Assembly (NCBI GenBank): GCA_037043015.1
Contig: CM073321.1
Coordinates: 38,832,420 to 38,896,419, forward strand
DNA length: 64,000 bases
Source of the DNA: Bryum argenteum
Lineage: Eukaryota; Streptophyta; Bryopsida; Bryales; Bryaceae
Direction of reading: 5' to 3'
Below, one piece after another: positions 57,501 through 64,000 of this stretch. The first letter of the stretch is position 1, and every line of letters begins with the position of its first letter. Both the position numbers and the translations under genes were made by a program. A model generated the notes under the pieces. It had not been told where the DNA came from and searched no databases. It saw only the letters and a list, made by a program, of their open reading frames with translations.

Positions 57501-57918
57501 ATTGGAAACCGGAGCGCGTCAAAACAATGCCAGCAGAAGATCATTGGGCCTGCACCTACATTCCATGGAACTCGTCACTATCGCTCAAAGAACCTCGACA
57601 TCAAGCAATTTTTCTACTTCTCTCCGGATGATCTGAATAGATGTGTTAAAGGCCCCCGCACAAGGGGGATTAAGGATCTAACTCCTGATGTCCCAACGGT
57701 TTGGCCTGTTCAAAAAGGAACAAATCTAACTATGCGTGAGGTCTTGGCACTTTAACAAGCGGGATTCCAGCTACAACAAAAACGACCAATGCCGATGGAG
57801 CGTCAGTTTGGATATAACGTTGCCATTGCGGATCAAATTGAAAGCATCCCGATCCCAACACAACCAGATAAGTACATGACGGTGCGCAACGGCAACGGTG
57901 CACAACGGCTTTCACTTC
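54533..57918 (+). pseudogene. SWIM-type transposase family X, copy B, better preserved
   Basis: N-terminal block MATIRVEGGRAPLRVSPQFD, a Ser/Pro-rich linker, then the Cys/His module (CHLRCENPSCPFLFLKGH, EPPICVKLCHALMY, ACIHIGHHDHPVGRGECRES). The likely DDE core follows: WIMFDHVKRIKHYTTFACHV, GFMADSAQANWNAVREIYGA and KERSCLLYSTKCM. Its last part lies in the frame at 56,385-56,648 (YRQWGGFMNLV). After an intron ending about 56,884 the C-terminal exon is open for 291 codons (CNLATTIHGAWSKQSGKD, WHIRLVPANNN, FFYFSPDDLNRCVKGPRTRG). Frame changes fall near 55.33, 55.93 and 56.39 kb; some may be introns. Past 57,755 the text is weak and the SWIM finger seen in copy A at 38.4 kb is missing, so the 3' end is probably truncated. 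A Mutator-like cut-and-paste transposase is the likely role. Confidence 0.65.
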
Positions 57919-58839
57919 CGTCGGGTTTAGCGTGATAGAGAGAGTGCCTCATCTTGTCTCTGTTGCAAACTTGAATGCACACAGAAAGCACTCATTGCGA
58001 AGTGAAAGCTTAGTCGCACTGAAGTAAAAGCACTATCTTAACGTATCTTCTGAAGACACATGTTCAAATCTCAGTCATCATGACAAGATTGTGCGGCCAT
58101 GATTTCATCTCCCCCTCTACTTGACCATTAACACACTATTCAGAATTGCTGTGCACTACTCTTCTCTTTGTGTCAATCCTTGTTTTTGAATTGAGTGTTC
58201 ATCGTCTTCGTGACTTTAGTTCTCACCACCGTCGCTGCGTTAGTTTTTATCAGCGTCTCTTTCGTAAAAGCAGTGTTTTTTTAACTTCAAAGTACTGTGA
58301 CTGAACTCACTAATCAACTCTTTGTCCTAGGCCGACATTGGAAGTTTTCGCAGAGTCGAGGCGGAAGAAGTTGCGCAACGAGGAGGTCAGGACACTTTGG
58401 CGAAGTAGCCGTTTGGCTACTGCAAGTAGAACAGCAGATACCAACAAGGTTAGGGAATCAAATCAGAAACCTTCGTCCCAACATAAAGCAATGTCAAATT
58501 CGGATGGAGATAGCCATGACAACGAAGACGTCCAGACTATGGCATGTAATTGACCAACTCTAAACAAGCTATCGATTATAGTATAGTTTTTTTGTAGGCT
58601 ACATATTTATTCAAAAGGAAGCACAACTGAAGTTGCAAAGTCGATGCAGTATTGTGTGTTAGTTGTTAGATTAATGGCGACGTTTCTACAGCATAACCTC
58701 GTTGAAATTGTGAACTTTTGATTGTTAGGAATGCGCTGCAGAAATGTGGTAAGGGTGAATGAACACAATGCCGATTTTTAGTACAAGTAGTGGCACTTTT
58801 CTACAAGGGTGATATCATTTTGGTTGATTTTATGCGTAT
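57919..58839. other. Spacer between element genes
   Basis: Short ORFs at 58,297-58,563 overlap in two frames; one reads a basic and polar chain (EVFAESRRKKLRNEEVRTLW, then SHDNEDVQTMACN) that may be an exon of the next gene. Nothing else was recognised. Confidence 0.3.
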
Positions 58840-59732
58840 GTGTTTCTAGCACTGCTCCTGATCCTCCCTATGCGGCCAGATAATAATTCCGGGTCGGAAT
58901 CCGACGATGGCAGGACATCGCCTGTGGAGGACACGAAGAGGAAAGAGTTCCAGAGGACCAATAAGCGCCACACCAATCAGAACGTCATGGCACCGTACAT
59001 GGCTCCGAGTGTATGGGGTAGCCCATGACAGGCATGGCCAAGCTCTTCACAGCAACCGCCTTTCCTTCCGCCGATGGAGTTGCAGCAACTCCAGTACATG
59101 AACGCTTTTCTAATGAACTAGGCGGCGCAGCAGTACGCGCAAACAGCACCCTTCTGCGGCCAACCATCAATGTTTCCAGCGCCACCTCTGACAAAGGAAG
59201 ACCGTAAGGCACGAAGGAAGGCTAAAAAGAAGTAGGACGAACAAGTGAAGATGCGACAAGAGAAGGGCATGAAACCCCACACGCTGGGAATCAAGGAGGA
59301 CGGCAGCATCGACGCAACATGTGATTCAAAAGCTGCGTGGGACGAGACGGTACGTTCCCTCATTGACACATTACTCAATGTGAGCATCCTTTCATTTGGA
59401 AAGCAGAACAAAGATGCAGTTGAACTCGTGCGGGAGAAGCTCGACAAGGACTTCAATTACAAACCACGCACACTATGGAGTAGGACGTTCCAAAAGTGTA
59501 TTACGAACTCCTTGAAGTCTGAGCGCTATCGACTTAAGAAGGTGTGAAGGAGAGGCGATCCATGCCCTGTCAATATCCAACTTGAGCAGTGGGAGAAGTT
59601 TGTAATTTTCTGGGATAAAACATCCAGTAAAGAGAAGGCAGAGGCCATGGCTAGTGCAAGGCAAGAAGTGAAGCAGTTGGGTCCCGTAGGCAGACTAGGC
59701 AAAGACAAAGCCAAAGCTTCACAGGAAGGATA
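58840..59732 (+). pseudogene. Plant transposase-associated protein (Transposase_24 / En-Spm ORF-like), decayed
   Basis: A Ser/Asp-rich, Lys-rich start (NNSGSESDDGRTSPVEDTKR), a Gln/Met/Pro-rich stretch, then a basic helix (KEDRKARRKAKKK). A globular part follows: WDETVRSLIDTLLNVSILSF, YKPRTLWSRTFQKCITNSLK and, after a TGA, LEQWEKFVIFWDKTSSKEKA and EAMASARQEVKQLGPVGR. The last block resembles the plant En/Spm-associated domain with W..FV.FW and S.EKAE.MA.AR. At least three in-frame stops are present (near 59,026, 59,120 and 59,545). Such proteins accompany CACTA-type transposases and may bind subterminal repeats. The transposase partner is not in the window. Confidence 0.45.
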
Positions 59733-60194
59733 GCTTGACCATATTGCCATAGCCTCTCCATTGTACGCTGCATTTCCATTCAAATTCACTAACATAGGAT
59801 TGTCGCTTGTATGCAGAAGAAATCTACACCCGGCACTCGCGAAGTAGCTAATGCGGATGTTTAGATTGAAGACACCTCGGATGAGGTAATATGGATTTTT
59901 GCAATAATAAACTAAGTGCACTTTGAGTGTGAATATTAGACCTGTAGTAGTTGGGTGTTGTACGTGATATTTTCTAATTGGCAGCCATTCTTGTGAACAT
60001 CTTGATGTCAATTAAGTGGGGCACCTAATTCTACTTCTTAATCTGCTTAGAAATGTGTGATTCAACTAGCTGATACCATGTGGTTGCTTTTAATTTGGGC
60101 GGCCATAACCACATTATTTTACATGCTTAGTAATTCAATTTAGCAAAGTGTATGTTCATGTTGTCCATAACTCTTTGGTTTTGTTCCGTATTGT

Positions 60195-60718
60195 ATGCAA
60201 GGGTCCACAACGCTAAAGGCCATAGCAAAGCGCCGGGATGACATGGAGAGCAAATTTAACTCCCATTTGGAGACCACTGGCGCAATTCTAAAGCCGAGGA
60301 GGACATGCAAAGAATGCTGGCAATGTACATTTCTTAGAAGGGCGCAAAATACAGTAGCCCCTGTGCATCGACGGGTGCAGAAGAAACACTACAAAGTCCG
60401 CCGATGTTGGAGGTTTTAAAAACCTTGTATGGTCCAACCCTAGCCCCGACTGATCCGCGACAAAAAATAGCCTCTCCAGACGTTGAGGGAGCGGAGAAGG
60501 AAGACGTTGAATCGCGTAAGAAGAAAGATAAAGAGACAGGGAAAGGACGACTTCATGAAGGAAGGACAACTGGATCGAGAGGGGCAGCGCTTGAAGCTGC
60601 TGCTATTCATGAGGACACCACCAATGCCAAGCGTCATACAAAGAGACGCAAACAAACCGAGGAAGATCCCAAGTCGGGCGGAAACTTTTCGGTCACGACA
60701 TTGACAAAGAGCATATGA
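60195..60718 (+). pseudogene. Charged low-complexity coding remnant
   Basis: Two overlapping open frames. The first (60,195-60,419) reads MESKFNSHLETTGAILKPRR and a Cys pair (TCKECWQC). The second (60,404-60,718) is Lys/Glu-rich (DVESRKKKDKETGKGRL, AKRHTKRRKQTEEDP). It probably continues the element gene that begins at 58.8 kb. No domain was recognised. The 460 bp before it hold nothing recognisable. Confidence 0.3.
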
Positions 60719-60989
60719 GTTATGATGTGGGTGCAGACCTCACAATAGTACGCCTCTATAATAGTGATGACATCTAAGATGTGTTTTGTAGCGTTGCAGC
60801 AATGCCGATTTGTAGTGTCACAGTTGAGTCATATGTGTATTCACAAATGTTATATGCAAGTGCTGATTATGTAGTCATATGGAAGTGATGTCTGAGTGTG
60901 CAGTCATATTGTCTTGTGTAGTCATATAGAAGTGATGTCTGAGTGTGTTGTCATAGGAAAGTAATGGTCTTGGTTTTAATATAACTTCC

Positions 60990-62598
60990 AATGGACGAGT
61001 AGCACAACGAGGAAGTCCTTCAAAATTTTGAAGACCAGACGAACGAGGATATAGGAGACGCTGCGTTATTGGAAGATCGAGCTCCAAAGGATGCGGCTGA
61101 TCAAGTGCAGCGTATCCATGGGGCTATTGGTGACTTGGAAGTTGAAGGGGCTGGACCAATTACTATTAGAGCACTTCCGAGCTTGGCCGCTAAGACGTCG
61201 AAAGTAAGCCCTCGAACGAAACAGGCGACGGAGACAAAGGTGCCTTAGGAAGAGGCAGTGAATGCAATAATTCCGGTGGATAATACCGAGAGGATACCGT
61301 CTCCTGAGAGGTCCTTGATGAAGAGTAAGCTCGACATTGCAGAGAAATCTCCGGTGACATCACCAAAGGGTAAAAGTTGGAAGCGACTGGAAGGAACGTT
61401 GAGCTCCTACGATGCTTAAACACCGCCAAGGAAGAAAGTGAAGAAGGATGTCGTTCCGAAAGATGCTGAGGAGAAACTCACTCCAAGTGACGATATCCAG
61501 AAGACGGCCAGACATGAGACTTCTGAGTTTCAAGATGTTTGCAGGCCTATCGCAGAAGGGGAGAAATTGCCTGAGATGGCCAATGCAAGAGTACTCGACA
61601 AAACAACTGAGCCAGAGCCTGATGAGGATATTGCAGCAGAGGACATATCGCACGAGACGGTGGAATCACCCATGCATACAGCAGATCGTGCGAATGCAAA
61701 GGATAAGGCTGCCTTGGACACATTAGAGAAGCATATCGACGCAGTAGTGTACACAGAACGTCAGACGTTATCGGCGGAGGATTCCAGTGACAGTGATCGA
61801 GAGCCCTCCGAGGCTGGCACAGAAGATGACCGCAACAGTCTAGACGTACTTGTGGATACTAGATGCAAAGCAATATTAGATGCTGAAGTTCCAACGTCAC
61901 CACGCACTCTTGACCAGTTGTATGGGATAGGAAAGGATATGGGAAGCAAAGACAAAGAACCAACAACTCGTCAAGGCGGCTCAAAACCAAATGCATCAGA
62001 TGGCGCAACACAAAAACTCGTGTTGGAATCGCCAAAGGTGACATTTGCACCACTACCAAATAAGGATGCGACGTCCCACCCTTCAGAGGGTACAACCATT
62101 GAAATTGAAGATGCAAAAGCGAAAATGAGGAGACGTCTTGTAAAGATGAAGTCAGGCGCATCTCCTTCAAAAGCTGCTCGAGCTACCACGACCGAACCTA
62201 CCGAGGCTGCAACAGTAACAGCCATTGTTAACAACGTTAACGATGGAAAGAAGAAGGTTGCAACAGCTCCATCGAAAGCCGCTCGCACTACAATGAACAA
62301 ACCTGCTCCAACGGCAAATGAAGATGCATCAGGATTTCATATGAAAGGCGCTTCAAAGGCAAACGATAGCGCTTCAGTAATCCGAAAGTGGTTCAGGTAT
62401 AAAGACGACAGAGTCTCCGACAACAAAGGAGCCTTCAGAGCCACCTCCCAAGGCGACTCCGAAGATGACGAAGGCTGCAACTTCAGCAGTCGAGGGGGCC
62501 AAGAGGACCGACTCTGCTACAACTGCAGCTACGACCTCAAAGGAGCCTACAGCTCCATCGCCTCCAACTGCGAAATCAATTGCTGCGGGGAAATTTAA
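60990..62598 (+). pseudogene. Long acidic/basic low-complexity protein of an element
   Basis: From about 60,990 one frame reads DEEHNEEVLQNFEDQTNEDI-like acidic text with stops near 61,246 and 61,418. It is then open for 386 codons (61,438-62,598): MKKDVVPKDAEEKLTPSDD, an acidic region (DSSDSDREPSEAGTEDD) and an Ala/Thr/Lys-rich region with SPSKAARATTTEPTEAATVT and a second APSKAARTTMNKP unit. No folded domain is visible. In charge pattern and position it resembles the middle of the element II gene at 25-27 kb. A chromatin- or DNA-binding accessory role is possible but unproven. Confidence 0.4.
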
Positions 62599-62769
62599 GG
62601 TTCCAAGGCCGGTAAATGTAGGGGGATTGTAGGCAACAACTCCGAAGGCAGAAGCTACAACATCCAAACAACAAAATCTCTCTATACCGGGCCAGGTGAG
62701 AGGCCCATCTAAACAAAAAAACCTTAACACAGCTGCGACTAAGAGTAGTGGGAGGAAACTGATTATCTT

Positions 62770-63069
62770 TAATATTTTAGGACATTGCTAGATTGCCACA
62801 ACTTGACTATGGTAAATTCCAATAGTAATATTAGGACAACTTCAAAAGCGCATGGAAGACGGATTGTTATGAGGCCAGGGATTAATAAGTTCCTTCAGGC
62901 ATGATTTTGTCATTTCCATGTTGCCTATTGGGGAGCTAAACTGCCACAAATAATGGTAGAGTTGGTGGAAGATTTAACGGGGCACTTGGACACAGACGAA
63001 GCAAAACTAGAATTTGTGTGGTCTGTGGTAGAGCATGAACTCATTCAACTGGACCCGGTAGATGGCGAT
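62770..63069 (+). pseudogene. C-terminal-looking exon of the preceding element gene
   Basis: Reads a short folded-looking stretch: HFHVAYWGAKLPQIMVELVE, then DLTGHLDTDEAKLEFVWSVV and EHELIQLDPVDG, up to the point where the hAT-like end begins at 63,070. There are stops between 62,820 and 62,905. The family was not recognised. The reading is truncated by the next element's insertion point. Confidence 0.3.
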
Positions 63070-63299
63070 CAGGGATGTCAATCCGGACGTCTTTTGGGTT
63101 TTATTGGTCGGACGAACGTCCGTCCGTCCGGACGTCCGTCCAGGACCGTCCGGACGTCCGTCCGGGGGGTAAATCGGAATTACTATGCATGTAGTAAATT
63201 TTTTAACCGTCAGTTCGTATTGAAAGTCGCATCGTAGCCGTTCAAATAGTGTTGTGAGTGTAGGTAATTACCATTGGATTGTAAAGGGCGGCCCAGGAT

Positions 63300-63575
63300 C
63301 GTCCGATTGGCCCTGGCCGACCGACCGGTCGACGGCGTCGGATCGGTCGCAGCCGACGGATCGGTCGCTTGATCAGCCGCAGGCCGTCCGATCGGTCGCG
63401 GTTTCGGTCGGCCGTCCGATCAGTCGCGGTCGGCGTCGGCCGTCCGATCGGTCGCAGTCTCCGGCGGCCGTCCGATCGGTCGGGTCGGCCGCCAATGATC
63501 GGTCCGGCCGGTCGGCACCGGCCGTCGGATCGGTCGGGCCGGTCGGCCATCGGCCGTCCGATTTAGGTCGCCGGT
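63300..63575. repeat. CpG-rich tandem array, unit around GTCCGATCGGTCG
   Basis: Eight or nine irregular copies of GGCCGTCCGATCGGTCGCGG-like units, about 24-30 bp apart, all rich in CpG. The centre CCGATCGG is palindromic. The array ends about 20 bp before the TATA box, so it may serve as upstream promoter or transposase-binding sites. Confidence 0.8.
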
Positions 63576-63593
63576 CGGCCATGCGACCGCGGC

Positions 63594-63603
63594 CTATATA
63601 AGG
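63594..63603 (+). promoter_or_regulatory. TATA box (CTATATAAGG)
   Basis: A perfect TATATAA core lies right after the CpG-rich array and 50 bp before the first ATG (63,649). A pyrimidine-rich stretch (63,615-63,642) follows where a plant transcription start and leader would be expected. Confidence 0.6.
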
Positions 63604-64000
63604 CCGACCGGTCCTCCACTCTCCTTACTTCTTTCCTTCCTTTTCAGGATGCGGAGTGGCTATAGGTTGGAAATTTTTTTAATTTTCATCCACTGGCTTC
63701 TTATCCTGGGGAGGAAAGAAGTCTTTCCGTTTGTAAGGGGGGAGATTTTGCTTTTTTTTTCACAAAGATGCCCAAACATGGGGCTGGGGGCAGTGGGGGG
63801 AATTGAGGCCGGAGACCAAGGCCTGTTAGACATCTTGAGAAGTGGGAGCACCCATCCAACAAGTGCAAGAACTTTCTTCAGGAGAATGTAATCGTGCGAT
63901 TTCATGAGGCTAACAGTCTTTTACGTTTGTTCAGCAAGTACGTGAGATACAAAGAGGAAGCTCAGGCCAAATTCAAGGACGACATGATGGACCTCATGAT

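Larger units (their letters stand above)
63070..64000 (+). mobile_element. hAT-like DNA transposon, 5' end (runs off the window)
   Basis: CAGGGATGTCAATCCGG at 63,070 resembles the terminal inverted repeat of hAT (Ac/hobo) elements, which commonly begins CAGGG. Inside are reiterated CGTCCGTCCGGACG words (63,110-63,170), a CpG-rich tandem array, a TATA box and, from about 63,770, a coding-like stretch MPKHGAGGSGGN then, past a TGA, LEKWEHPSNKCKNFLQENVI and KEEAQAKFKDDMMDLM, which could be an N-terminal finger and helix. It interrupts the reading of the previous element gene. The right end and target duplication lie outside the window, so the class is provisional. Confidence 0.45.

Overview
The window looks like nuclear DNA of a plant, most likely a seedless land plant or a close streptophyte relative. 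It has short GT-AG introns, a plant-type trithorax-group PHD/SET gene, fragments resembling plant MMS19 and ING2, and many decayed plant-style DNA transposons (FAR1/MULE-like, SWIM-finger, hAT-like). The species cannot be named from the sequence alone.

Only one clearly intact host gene is present, a minus-strand histone-lysine methyltransferase (12,018-22,432). I could place 18 phase-consistent exons encoding about 2,412 residues, ending in PHD, extended-PHD, SET and post-SET modules. Around it lie accessory DNA. Left of it (about 4-10 kb) is a minus-strand element gene with a C2HC finger, a duplicated acidic block and a ULP1-like protease fold. At 10.5-11.2 kb is a noncoding array of eight palindromes. 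To its right (24.8-29.9 kb) is a second unrecognised element gene with a similar finger, bracketed by direct repeats.

From 32 to 40.7 kb lie a decayed FAR1/MULE-like transposase (carrying a solo LTR), a first copy of another SWIM-finger transposase family, and a decayed protein-kinase-like gene. From 43.4 to 47.7 kb is the most unusual object: a decayed gene joining a ParB-like domain to a DNA amino-methyltransferase domain of permuted (beta-class) motif order. From 48 to 53.5 kb is a mosaic of repeats, three clean MMS19 exons and an ING2-like exon, split by a broken Ty3/gypsy LTR element.

From 54.5 to 58 kb is a second, better preserved copy of the SWIM-finger transposase family. From 58.8 to 63 kb lie further element-type genes of low complexity. 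At 63,070 a hAT-like 5' end begins, with a CpG-rich tandem array, a TATA box and the start of a coding region that runs off the window. Most element genes carry a few in-frame stops at codons one C-to-T step from CAA, CAG or CGA, as expected for long-methylated, deaminating repeats. No rRNA, tRNA or CRISPR locus was recognised.
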